NCBI GenBank assembly: GCA_002350805.1
Contig: DEFO01000058.1
Span: 1-64,000 of the forward strand
Reading direction: 5' to 3'
Source: Prevotella sp. UBA2850
Lineage (GTDB): Bacteria; Bacteroidota; Bacteroidia; Bacteroidales; Bacteroidaceae
Length of the DNA: 64,000 nt
Under the pieces are notes generated by a model. That model ran no database searches, had not been told where the DNA came from, and saw only the letters and a program-made list of their open reading frames with translations. The translations under genes were made by a program, and so were the position numbers. This document shows positions 8,180 to 16,344 of the stretch, in pieces. The number at the start of each line of letters is the position of its first letter. Position 1 is the stretch's first letter.

Positions 8180-8770
8180 ATGAGAAAGAGTAAAAAACTG
8201 TTGACTACAGCCCTGTTTATATGTCTCTCGTGGATGAGCGTCAATGCTCAAGATTTGTCGTTTGGCATTAATGCTGGTATTAACGACAACACACCCCGGG
8301 GAAACGTGATGAGCCATAAGGCGCGTTATGGATTCAACGTCGGTGTTTTCGGCGAGTTGGAACTGCCGAAGCTTGCACCAGGCTTATACACTACAGCCGG
8401 ACTGAGCTTCAAGCAGAAAGGATTTGTCTATTGGGGTGGCGGCCACGGCATGCTGAACTATCTGGAGCTTCCCATCCATCCGGGCTACAAGTTCAACTTA
8501 GGCAAGCATACGAAGTTACTGTTCGAAGTCGGACCCTATCTGGCTTACGGGCTGGGAGGAAAAAAAGGCATTGGTGAAAAAATGTTCAGTGATTATTATT
8601 TCAAGCGCTTCGACGTGGGTATGGATGCTGTCATAGGCCTGGAGCTGAACAAGCATGTGCAGCTAAAGCTGAGTTATCAGCATGGTTTGAGGCAGTTGCA
8701 GCATGACAAATACGGAGATCTCGATTACTATAATCGCGGATTTAATCTTAGCGTAGGCTATAAATTCTGA
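8180..8770 (+). CDS. PorT-family-like outer-membrane beta-barrel protein
   Basis: The 196-residue protein has a signal peptide (ends VNA-Q) and then the pattern of the PorT/OMP_b-brl_2 group: FGINAGINDN, YGFNVGVFGELEL, LYTTAGLSFKQKG, YLELPIHPGYKF, LFEVGPYLAYGLGGK and a closing strand FNLSVGYKF ending in Phe. It is inferred to sit in the outer membrane; no substrate is known. It has its own copy of the duplicated promoter cassette, so it is probably co-regulated with the 7057-7982 pair. Confidence 0.75.
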   Translation: MRKSKKLLTTALFICLSWMSVNAQDLSFGINAGINDNTPRGNVMSHKARYGFNVGVFGELELPKLAPGLYTTAGLSFKQKGFVYWGGGHGMLNYLELPIHPGYKFNLGKHTKLLFEVGPYLAYGLGGKKGIGEKMFSDYYFKRFDVGMDAVIGLELNKHVQLKLSYQHGLRQLQHDKYGDLDYYNRGFNLSVGYKF

Positions 8771-8786
8771 AGAAATGATTAAATAA

Positions 8787-8900
8787 ACAACGATTCCAAA
8801 GGACTCTTATAAGGAGGTTTCGTTAGAGCGGCGTCGTTACTCTACTGAAGAGCATAAGAACCGCGGAACTGTCTATCTGAAACTGGGTATAACCTTCTAA
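8787..8900 (+). pseudogene. Relic of a beta-barrel protein C-terminus
   Basis: After the 8180 gene an open frame without a start codon runs to a TAA at 8898-8900. Its last residues (HKNRGTVYLKLGITF then stop) look like the final strand of an outer-membrane barrel ending in Phe. No upstream body of the gene is present, so this is read as the leftover 3' end of a deleted tandem barrel gene. Confidence 0.45.
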
Positions 8901-8915
8901 AAAAGACAAAAAAAT

Positions 8916-9605
8916 ATGTTAGGTTCAAAATCAATTTGCCTTACGCTGCTGGCAGCCCTGCTGCTGTCGGTACCAGCCACAGCCTCCGACTTCTTCACGA
9001 AGCGGGAGAACCAAATCAACATGACCGGTACGCTGAACAGCCGCTACGCCTGGCAATTGGAGTTGTCGTATCAACACAAGTTGCTGTCATTCATGGATGT
9101 GGGCATAGGTGCGGGCATGCTGAAACAGTGGTACGACGATGCAGAGGTGGCATCGGGGGATGTGGCGTATAAGGAGTACACCTCATGGCGGCTCAGCGAG
9201 GACGATTACCGGGTACAGAAGCTCTTTGCCCGTCCCTACATTCAGGTGTCAACCCCTGAACTGTGGCATTCGGGCAACTGCCATTTCCGCCTGAACACGC
9301 AAGCCGGCGTGATGCTCATGCTGCCGTACGAGTCGGTGGGCATCACCTACTTGAACGGCAGACCTCACGAGGAAGAGTACAAGATACACAGTACGAGCAA
9401 GGGACAGTGGGCGGTGCCTTTCGTACGCCCGGCAGTGGAAATGGGCATAGAGGATCTTGGCTTCAGCATGGGTGCCGAGTTTTCCACCCTCGACATCTAT
9501 TCCTTCCGCCGAAACATCCGTTTTCACGATGTGTCGATGGAAGGCCTCTATGAGAAGAAGCGGTTTACGTGGGGAGTGTTCTTGAACCTCAGCTATAGTT
9601 TTTAA
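8916..9605 (+). CDS. Outer-membrane beta-barrel-like protein
   Basis: The 229-residue protein has a signal peptide (ends PATA-S). The body alternates short hydrophobic/aromatic strands (YAWQLELSYQHKLLSFMDVG, LFARPYIQVSTPEL, FRLNTQAGVMLMLPYESVG, WGVFLNLSYSF) and ends in Phe, as expected for a small barrel. Function unknown. It starts 15 bp after the barrel relic and is followed 14 bp later by a tiny membrane protein, probably in one transcript. Confidence 0.65.
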   Translation: MLGSKSICLTLLAALLLSVPATASDFFTKRENQINMTGTLNSRYAWQLELSYQHKLLSFMDVGIGAGMLKQWYDDAEVASGDVAYKEYTSWRLSEDDYRVQKLFARPYIQVSTPELWHSGNCHFRLNTQAGVMLMLPYESVGITYLNGRPHEEEYKIHSTSKGQWAVPFVRPAVEMGIEDLGFSMGAEFSTLDIYSFRRNIRFHDVSMEGLYEKKRFTWGVFLNLSYSF

Positions 9606-9619
9606 ACAATATGTGAAAG

Positions 9620-9850
9620 ATGATGAGACTTTACATTGAAATAATATTCATTCTGTGTCTTCTGGCAATGGCTGTCTGGAAGGCGTATGCCAACCGCGAA
9701 TGGAGCGACCCCGACAAGGTGGTCGACGAGTTTTGCGGTATGGAGGACCTGAACCGTTACCACATTCAGCATCACCACCGCGACCTGCGGATCATCGTCG
9801 GCATGGCCACAACCATGATGGTGCTGCTCGTGGCTGACATGATTTGGTAG
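9620..9850 (+). CDS. Small two-helix membrane protein
   Basis: A 76-residue protein with hydrophobic helices at about 4-22 and 58-75 joined by a charged loop (NREWSDPDKVVDEF, HIQHHHRDLR). It may start one codon later (9623). No family recognised. It is the last gene of the 8916 transcript; a large inverted repeat follows. Confidence 0.5.
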   Translation: MMRLYIEIIFILCLLAMAVWKAYANREWSDPDKVVDEFCGMEDLNRYHIQHHHRDLRIIVGMATTMMVLLVADMIW

Positions 9851-9891
9851 TAGAATTGTTATCGTGCAAACGCGCACTAAAACAAAAAGAG

Positions 9892-9961
9892 GCTTGCTGT
9901 CACTAACGCCGATGAAACACCGATGAGAAAAGGGGGTCGGCGGTAGTGACAGCTTGCTTTT
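9892..9961 (+). terminator. Long stem-loop terminator
   Basis: Arms 9892-9912 and 9937-9957 are inverted copies matching at 18 of 21 positions, with a 24-base loop, and are followed by TTTT. This ends the 8916-9850 transcript. Confidence 0.6.
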
Positions 9962-10200
9962 AGCGGAGCTGCTGGTGAAAGGTTTAAAGCCCCCTCCAAC
10001 TCCCCCGATGGGGGAGAGGATGGTCACACAGATGGCACGGATTTCCACGGATTTTTTGTTTTAAAGACAACACTAACAACAAAGACAACTTTTTTCAGGC
10101 AAGCAGGGGGGACGGCTGCATGGAGGAATGCAGTGAACAGTGAAGAGTGAACAGTGAAGAGTGAAGAGTGAAGAGTGAAGAGTGAACAGATATGAGATGT
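9962..10200. repeat. Repeat mosaic upstream of proC
   Basis: Contains the AGCGGAGCTGCTGG module, a GC palindrome (about 9994-10019), CACAGAT/CACGGATT units (about 10025-10052), and a heptamer array of AGTGAAG/AGTGAAC units (about 10131-10190). No gene seen. Confidence 0.7.
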
Positions 10201-10273
10201 GTCTTCTTGCAAGGAAAGTGGTGCTACATTTTGTATTATTTTGAGGGGTTTTTCAAAATAACACGAAATAGAT

Positions 10274-10304
10274 TTTGCCGTTTTGCTATTATTTTGTAAC
10301 TTTG
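10274..10304 (+). promoter_or_regulatory. proC promoter
   Basis: TTTG (10274-10277), a 19-bp spacer and TAACTTTG (10297-10304). The leader to the ATG at 10375 is about 65 nt. Confidence 0.65.
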
Positions 10305-10374
10305 CCGCGCTTACGTTAGCATCTGGTGAGAGAGCCAGTGACAAATTATTTTTTAGGAGACAGGTTTTTAAGGT

Positions 10375-11166
10375 ATGAAGATTTCAATCATTGGAGCAGG
10401 AGCTATGGGCGGCAGCCTGGTGAAGGGACTGTTGCAGACAACCATGTTCGGAGCAGCAGACATTACTGTTGCCGACCTTTCACAGCAGTCGCTAGAGGCG
10501 TTCGCCGGGACGGGTGTACGCCTGACGAGTAACAACCACGAGGCCGCCCAGGCGGGAGACATCATCGCGGTGGTGGTGAAGCCGTGGCTCGTACAGTCCG
10601 TACTAGAGGACATCAAGACGGTCATCGACTATAACCGGCAGCTGATAGTGGTGATTGCCGCCGGCATCTCGTCGGCACAAATCAACGAATGGCTGAGCAA
10701 GGGCAACGGCATGGTGCTGCCCACGGTGTTCCTAGCCATCCCGAATATCGCCATCGCCATGAAGGCGTCGATGACATTCGTGGTGCCCGTGAACGCCTCT
10801 TCGGAACAGACACGTTTGATTACCGATATGTTCAACGAGATGGGCGAGACCCTGGTCACCGACGAGCGGCTGCTGCCGGCAGGGACAGCCCTGGCGTCGA
10901 GCGGTCTGGCCTATGCCATGCGCTACCTGCGGGCAGCGACCGAAGGTGGTGTGGAGATGGGATTCAAGGCCGGTGAGGCCCAGCGGATTGTGATGCAGAC
11001 GATGCGGGGAACCGTAGAGCTGCTGCAGACGAGCGGCATGCATCCCGAGGAGGCTATCGACTTGGTGACGACGCCGGGCGGAGTGACCATTAAGGGACTG
11101 AACGAGATGGAGGCGGCAGGATTCACCAGTGCCGTGGTGCGTGGCCTGAAAGCAGGATTGAGATAG
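10375..11166 (+). CDS. proC: Pyrroline-5-carboxylate reductase
   Basis: The 263-residue protein is of normal length for ProC, which reduces pyrroline-5-carboxylate to proline with NAD(P)H in the cytoplasm. A Rossmann motif is at the N-terminus (IIGAGAMGGSLVKGL, 4-18), and the C-terminal dimerisation domain carries the family signature TTPGGVTIKGLNEME. The start follows an AGGAG-like site and a consensus promoter. It stands alone but is close to proB/proA, so the whole proline route from glutamate lies within 6 kb. Confidence 0.95.
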   Translation: MKISIIGAGAMGGSLVKGLLQTTMFGAADITVADLSQQSLEAFAGTGVRLTSNNHEAAQAGDIIAVVVKPWLVQSVLEDIKTVIDYNRQLIVVIAAGISSAQINEWLSKGNGMVLPTVFLAIPNIAIAMKASMTFVVPVNASSEQTRLITDMFNEMGETLVTDERLLPAGTALASSGLAYAMRYLRAATEGGVEMGFKAGEAQRIVMQTMRGTVELLQTSGMHPEEAIDLVTTPGGVTIKGLNEMEAAGFTSAVVRGLKAGLR

Positions 11167-11250
11167 CCGACGATGCAGAGGACGAGTTTCCATTGTTCTT
11201 TCCTCGATAAAAAAGCGACGGTTTTCTTTCAATTTTTAGAAAAATATTCG

Positions 11251-11258
11251 TAATTTTG
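11251..11258 (+). promoter_or_regulatory. Promoter -7 element of the XRE-cupin to proA operon
   Basis: TAATTTTG lies 26 bp before the ATG at 11285. The -33 region is a weak TTTC, so the promoter may need help from a regulator. Confidence 0.45.
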
Positions 11259-11284
11259 CCGAGATTATCACAAAACAGACAATT

Positions 11285-11839
11285 ATGGAAGAAGCTATCA
11301 AACAAATAGGTGAAAGACTGAAGGGATTGCGCGACGTGCTGGACATCCCCGCAGAAGAGATTGCAAACCTCTGTGGCATCACATTGGAGCAATACGAGAA
11401 GATGGAAAACGGAGAGAGTGAGCTCTCGGTGGCTAATCTGCAGAAGATTGCCAAGGAATACAACGTTTCGCTCGACGTGCTCCTGTTTGGCGAGGAGCCC
11501 CACATGAACAGCTATTTCCTCACACGCAAGGGGCAGGGACTGCACATAGAGCGCCGCAAAGCCTACAACTACGAGAGTCTGGCCAGTGGCTTCCGCGGAC
11601 GTACGGCCGATCCTTTCATCGTGACAGTGGAACCGAAGCCCGCCGATGCTCCCAAAGAGATGAACTCGCACAACGGGCAGGAGTTCAACATGGTGCTTGA
11701 GGGCACCATGGAGTTGACCATCGGCAACAAGACACTGACCCTGAACGAGGGCGACAGTATCTATTTCGATGCCACCCAGCCCCATGGCATGCGGGCCATG
11801 AACGAGTGCCCGGTGAAGTTCCTTGCCATTATCTTTTAG
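11285..11839 (+). CDS. XRE-family regulator with cupin domain
   Basis: The 184-residue protein has an XRE-type helix-turn-helix at about 8-62 (IGERLKGLRDVLDIPAEEIA, NLQKIAKEYNVSLDVLLFG) and a cupin barrel at about 110-184 (NGQEFNMVLEGTMELTIGN, GDSIYFDATQPHGMRAM). Such proteins bind a small ligand in the cupin and control the adjacent operon. Here the gene precedes an acyl-CoA ligase by 59 bp, a pairing common in Bacteroidota, and proB/proA follow. The ligand is unknown; an acyl acid or acyl-CoA is inferred from the neighbour. Confidence 0.88.
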   Translation: MEEAIKQIGERLKGLRDVLDIPAEEIANLCGITLEQYEKMENGESELSVANLQKIAKEYNVSLDVLLFGEEPHMNSYFLTRKGQGLHIERRKAYNYESLASGFRGRTADPFIVTVEPKPADAPKEMNSHNGQEFNMVLEGTMELTIGNKTLTLNEGDSIYFDATQPHGMRAMNECPVKFLAIIF

Positions 11840-11898
11840 TGGAAAGGACATCGCAACCGAGGAATAACGACCCAAGAAGACAGGAAGAAATATATAAT

Positions 11899-13596
11899 AT
11901 GGTAGAAAGATTTTTAAGGCAAACGACCTTCACTTCGGTGAAAGACTACAATAAGAATTTGGAGTTTATCATCCCCGAGAACTTCAATTTCGCCTACGAC
12001 GTGATGGACGCATGGGCAGAAGAGGCCCCCACGAAACTGGCTTTGTTGTGGACCAACGACCAGGGAATAGAGAGAAGAACCACCTTCGGAGAGTTGAAAG
12101 AGCAGACCGACCAGGCTGCCTCATACCTGATGTCGCTCGGCATTGGCAAGGGCGACCCCGTGATGCTCATTCTGAAACGCCGCTACGAATGGTGGGTGGT
12201 GATGCTGGCCCTGCACAAGCTGGGTGCCGTAGTGATACCTGCAACCCACATGCTGACTAAGCACGACATTGTTTACCGTAACACGCGTGCGAGCGTCAAG
12301 GCCATCGTCTGTGTCGACGATGCCTATGTGGTCAGCCAGATTGAGGCTGCCCTGCCCGAGAGTCCGACGGTTGAGACCATCGTCGAGGTCTCTGAGAGCT
12401 GGGAGGTTGCAGACAATGGCAACGCCCCCAAGCACCAAGAGCACGCTGAGATGTGGCACGACTGGCACCGGGAGTGGCGTCAGGCTCCGCCGTTCGTACG
12501 TCCCGAGCACGTCAACAGCAACGACGACACCATGCTGATGTACTTCACCAGTGGCACCAGCGGCGAGCCCAAGATGGTGGCTCACGACTATCTGTATGCC
12601 ATGGGACACCTGACGACGGGCGTCTTCTGGCACAACCTGCACGAAGGCTCACTGCATCTGACCGTGGCCGACACGGGATGGGGCAAGGCCGTATGGGGCA
12701 AGTTCTACGGACAATGGTTTGCCGGTGCAACCGTCTTTGTGTTCGACCACGAGAAGTTCAATGCCGACACGCTGTTGCGCCAGATAGAGAAATACAGGGT
12801 GACATCGTTCTGTGCTCCGCCCACCATCTATCGTTTCATGATTCGCGAGGACCTCTCGCGCTACGACCTGAGCAGTCTGGAATACTGCACCACTGCCGGC
12901 GAGGCCCTCAACCCGGCCGTTTTCGACAAGTTCAAAGAGAAGACCGGCATTCAGATGATGGAAGGATTCGGACAGACCGAGACCACCATGACCCTGGGCA
13001 CCATGCCTTGGATGAAGCCCAAACCAGGCTCGATGGGCATGCCAAACGCCCAATACGATATCGACTTGCTGAAGCCCGACGGTACCCGCTGTGAGGACGG
13101 AGAGAAAGGTGAGATCGTGGTACGCGTGGGCGAGCGCAAGCCCATCGGTCTGTTCAAGGAGTATTACCGCGACGAGGCACTCACCCGTGAGGCCTGGCAC
13201 GACGGCATTTACCACACGGGCGACGTGGCCTGGCGCGACGAAGACGGCTACTATTGGTTTGAGGGGCGCATCGACGACGTCATCAAGTCCTCCGGTTACC
13301 GCATCGGTCCGTTCGAGGTAGAGAGTGCGCTGATGACCCATCCCGCCGTCGTGGAGTGTGCCATTACAGGTGTTCCAGACGACATCCGCGGCATGGTGGT
13401 GAAGGCCACGGTGGTCCTTGGCAAAGAATGGAAGGACAAAGCCGGCGACGCACTCATCAAGGAACTGCAACAGCACGTGAAGAAAGAAACGGCTCCATAT
13501 AAATACCCGCGCATCATTGAGTTCGTCGATGAGCTGCCCAAGACCATCAGTGGCAAGATACGCCGGGTGGAAATCAGGAACAAAGACAAGAAATAA
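11899..13596 (+). CDS. AMP-dependent acyl-CoA synthetase (acetyl/medium-chain type)
   Basis: The 565-residue cytosolic enzyme activates a carboxylic acid to acyl-AMP and then acyl-CoA. Visible are the ATP-binding loop YFTSGTSGEPK (about 215-225), GFGQTETT (adenylate-binding core), the hinge region FEGRIDDVIKSSGYRIGP, and the C-terminal catalytic Lys553 in SGKIRR. Length fits the medium-chain/acetyl-CoA synthetase-like branch; the substrate cannot be told from sequence. The start at 11899 (MVERFL) is preferred over the in-frame ATG at 11806, which lies inside the cupin gene. Part of the XRE-cupin to proA operon. Confidence 0.88.
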   Translation: MVERFLRQTTFTSVKDYNKNLEFIIPENFNFAYDVMDAWAEEAPTKLALLWTNDQGIERRTTFGELKEQTDQAASYLMSLGIGKGDPVMLILKRRYEWWVVMLALHKLGAVVIPATHMLTKHDIVYRNTRASVKAIVCVDDAYVVSQIEAALPESPTVETIVEVSESWEVADNGNAPKHQEHAEMWHDWHREWRQAPPFVRPEHVNSNDDTMLMYFTSGTSGEPKMVAHDYLYAMGHLTTGVFWHNLHEGSLHLTVADTGWGKAVWGKFYGQWFAGATVFVFDHEKFNADTLLRQIEKYRVTSFCAPPTIYRFMIREDLSRYDLSSLEYCTTAGEALNPAVFDKFKEKTGIQMMEGFGQTETTMTLGTMPWMKPKPGSMGMPNAQYDIDLLKPDGTRCEDGEKGEIVVRVGERKPIGLFKEYYRDEALTREAWHDGIYHTGDVAWRDEDGYYWFEGRIDDVIKSSGYRIGPFEVESALMTHPAVVECAITGVPDDIRGMVVKATVVLGKEWKDKAGDALIKELQQHVKKETAPYKYPRIIEFVDELPKTISGKIRRVEIRNKDKK

Positions 13597-13611
13597 CCAT
13601 CACGCCACGAT

Positions 13612-14154
13612 ATGGACCAACTGCAAGAACTCATCAAAGACTGCTCGCGGCGCCAGAAGAAAGGACTCCACTTCATTCTGGCATCCGTCGTGATATGGGC
13701 GTTGCTCCTCGTCATCCATCTTACCCACTTGAGCATCGAGCAGAAGAACCTGCTTACCTTCTGCTGTTCTGCCATTCTTTTCCCCTTGGCATGGGCCCTG
13801 TCAAGAGTGCTCAAGATAGATTTTGAGGGCAAAGGCAACCCTCTGACGAAGGCAGGCATTATCTTCTCGGTCAACCAGCTGCTCTACATCCTGATTGCCA
13901 TGTGGGTGTTTGCGGCCGTTCCCGAAAAGATGCTGATGGTCTATGCCATGATTTTTGGCGCCCATCTCATGCCGTTCAGTTGGCTTTACCAGTCGCGCAG
14001 CTATATGGTGTTTTCCATTTTCATCCCCATCGTCACGCTCATCGTAGGGTTGTTTTGCCAGCCAGCCGTACTGGCCGCACTGATGCTGGCCATCGAGATC
14101 GTGTTCTCTTTGTGCCTGTCTCACGAAGTCAAACAGCTGTCAAGCATGTCTTAA
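13612..14154 (+). CDS. DUF7010-like small membrane protein
   Basis: The 180-residue protein has a short polar N-terminus (DQLQELIKDCSRRQKKG) and about five or six hydrophobic helices. The N-terminal pattern KKGLHFILASVVIWALLL resembles the DUF7010 membrane family; this is a tentative match. No active-site residues are evident. It lies 15 bp after the ligase and 21 bp before proB, so it belongs to the same transcript. Confidence 0.65.
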   Translation: MDQLQELIKDCSRRQKKGLHFILASVVIWALLLVIHLTHLSIEQKNLLTFCCSAILFPLAWALSRVLKIDFEGKGNPLTKAGIIFSVNQLLYILIAMWVFAAVPEKMLMVYAMIFGAHLMPFSWLYQSRSYMVFSIFIPIVTLIVGLFCQPAVLAALMLAIEIVFSLCLSHEVKQLSSMS

Positions 14155-14175
14155 TGCACCCATTACAAACGGCTT

Positions 14176-14949
14176 ATGGAAAGAAGAATAGTAGTAAAGA
14201 TAGGTTCCAACGTGCTGACCCGTGCCGACGGAAAACTGGATGTTACCCGCATGTCGGCCTTGGTCGACCAGATAGCCTGGCTCAAACGGCAGGGACATGA
14301 GGTGATACTGGTATCCTCGGGAGCCGTTGCCTGCGGCCGTAGCGAGCTGCAAGTAGAGCATTCGCTCGACTCTGTTGAGCAGCGCCAGCTGTTCTCCGCT
14401 CTCGGACAGGTGAAACTCATCGGTCTCTACTACGATTTGTTCCGCGAGTTTCATATCCACATCGGGCAGGTGCTCACCATGAAGGAGAATTTCGAACCGG
14501 GTGAGCAATACGACAACCAACGGGCCTGCATGACGGTGATGCTCAAGAACGGGGTGCTGCCCATCGTCAACGAGAACGACACCGTATGCGTCACCGAGCT
14601 GATGTTCACCGACAACGACGAGCTGTCGGGTCTCATCGCACAGATGATAAACGCCGACACACTGATACTGCTGAGCAACATCGACGGCATCTATACCGGC
14701 CATCCCGACAGTCCGGAGTCGGTATTGCTGCCAACTGTCGCTCCTGATGACGACCTCTCAGCATATATCCAGACCGAGAAAAGTGCCTTCGGGCGTGGCG
14801 GCATGCACTCGAAATACACCACGGCCCGCAGGGTTCAGCAGGCAGGCATCCGCGTGATCATTGCCAATGGCGAGCGCGACAACATTCTTGTAGGCCTGAC
14901 CGAGCATCCCGAGACCACTCCACACACCGAATTCATACCCCAAGCATGA
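14176..14949 (+). CDS. proB: Glutamate 5-kinase, short form without PUA domain
   Basis: The 257-residue amino acid kinase phosphorylates glutamate to gamma-glutamyl phosphate, the first step of proline synthesis. Motifs: VVKIGSNVLT (ATP site), LVSSGAVACG, NENDTVCVTELMFTDND (substrate and metal) and FGRGGMHSK near the C-terminus. Many bacterial ProB proteins are about 360 residues because of a C-terminal PUA domain; that domain is missing here, and the protein ends where the kinase domain ends. The stop overlaps the proA start (ATGATG), showing translational coupling. Confidence 0.93.
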   Translation: MERRIVVKIGSNVLTRADGKLDVTRMSALVDQIAWLKRQGHEVILVSSGAVACGRSELQVEHSLDSVEQRQLFSALGQVKLIGLYYDLFREFHIHIGQVLTMKENFEPGEQYDNQRACMTVMLKNGVLPIVNENDTVCVTELMFTDNDELSGLIAQMINADTLILLSNIDGIYTGHPDSPESVLLPTVAPDDDLSAYIQTEKSAFGRGGMHSKYTTARRVQQAGIRVIIANGERDNILVGLTEHPETTPHTEFIPQA

Positions 14950-16202
14950 TGACAAGTCTGACACCTATTTTCGGGCAAGCGCGCACTGCCAGCAAGCAAC
15001 TGGCTCTGATCAGCGACGAGAGCAGGAACAAAATCCTGCTCGAAGTGGCCGATGCCATAGCCTTCAACGAACAGCGACTGCTGAAAGCCAATGCCGAAGA
15101 CCTGGCTCTCATGCAGCCGTCGAATCCGCTGTACGACCGTCTGCAACTCACGCCAGTCCGTCTGGAAGGCATTGCCAATGATATGCGGAAGGTGGCTTCG
15201 CTGCCCAGTCCGCTGGGAAAGACGCTGAAGCAGACCACCCTGCCCAACGGATTGCGCCTGCGACGAGTGTCGGTGCCCTTCGGAGTCATCGGCATGATCT
15301 ACGAGGCCCGGCCCAATGTCACGTTCGACGTGTTCTCGCTGTGTCTCAAGAGCGGTAATGCCTGTGTGCTGAAAGGTGGCAAGGACGCCGACCACAGCAA
15401 CCGCGCCATCGTCGGCCTCATCCACAATATCCTGCAGAACAACGGCATCAACGCGGCCGTTGCCACCCTGCTGCCAGCCACCCACGAGGCTACTGGCGAG
15501 ATGCTCAATGCCGTGGGATATATCGACTTGTGCATTCCTCGCGGCGGCAAGAAACTCATCGAGTTCGTACGCGACCATGCCCGAGTGCCAGTCATCGAGA
15601 CCGGGGCTGGCGTGGTGAACACCTATTTCGACGAAGATGGCGACCTGGAGATGGGCCGCAACATCGTTGAGAATGCCAAGACACGGCGCGTAAGTGTATG
15701 CAATGCGCTCGACTGTCTTGTGATTCACCACTCCCGACTGGCCGACCTGCCGGCATTGTGTGCCCCACTGAGCGTCAAGAACGTCAGGATAGAGGCCGAC
15801 GAAGACGCCTTCGCAGCTCTGCAAGGCCACTATCCGGCAGCCCTGCTCTCCCCAGCCACCGCCGACAGTTTCGGTACTGAGTTCATGGATTATGCCATGG
15901 CGGTCAAGACAGTGCCGACCCTTGAAGCCGCCATCAGTCATATCAGCCGTTACGGAAGCGGCCACAGCGAGTGCATCATCACCCGCAACGAACAGCATGC
16001 GCACCGTTTTCAGGCAGAGGTCGATGCGGCCTGTGTCTACTGGAACGCCCCTACCAGCTTTACCGACGGTGCACAGTTCGGGCTAGGAGCCGAAATAGGC
16101 ATCAGCACCCAGAAGCTGGGACCGCGCGGTCCGATGGCATTAGAGGAGATCACCACCTACAAATGGCTCATCGAGGGCGACGGACAAGTCAGGCAAGCAT
16201 AA
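14946..16202 (+). CDS. proA: Gamma-glutamyl phosphate reductase
   Basis: The 418-residue aldehyde-dehydrogenase-fold enzyme reduces gamma-glutamyl phosphate to glutamate semialdehyde with NADPH. Visible: VPFGVIGMIYEARPNVTFD, LKGGKDADHSN, and the catalytic Cys252 in VSVCNALD. Normal length. It overlaps proB by 4 bp. The argF' gene follows after 142 bp without a clear promoter, so read-through is possible. Confidence 0.95.
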   Translation: MMTSLTPIFGQARTASKQLALISDESRNKILLEVADAIAFNEQRLLKANAEDLALMQPSNPLYDRLQLTPVRLEGIANDMRKVASLPSPLGKTLKQTTLPNGLRLRRVSVPFGVIGMIYEARPNVTFDVFSLCLKSGNACVLKGGKDADHSNRAIVGLIHNILQNNGINAAVATLLPATHEATGEMLNAVGYIDLCIPRGGKKLIEFVRDHARVPVIETGAGVVNTYFDEDGDLEMGRNIVENAKTRRVSVCNALDCLVIHHSRLADLPALCAPLSVKNVRIEADEDAFAALQGHYPAALLSPATADSFGTEFMDYAMAVKTVPTLEAAISHISRYGSGHSECIITRNEQHAHRFQAEVDAACVYWNAPTSFTDGAQFGLGAEIGISTQKLGPRGPMALEEITTYKWLIEGDGQVRQA

Positions 16203-16344
16203 TGAAGAGGTGAAAAAACAGAAATAGAATCATCCTCAAAAGCTATTCGGTCAATGTGAGCGGCGACATGGGTGGCTACTTAGCCCTGGGCGTCAGACGC
16301 TGACCATTCCCATAACAGCGAATAAATAACAACAGAAAAAGAAT

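Noticed and set aside
10131..10190. Regular repeats as a possible CRISPR array
   Set aside because: The period is 7 bp with no spacers, and no cas genes are in the window.
14835..16004. A 389-codon minus-strand open frame opposite proA
   Set aside because: proA is a clear full-length enzyme on the other strand; the antisense frame has no recognisable features.
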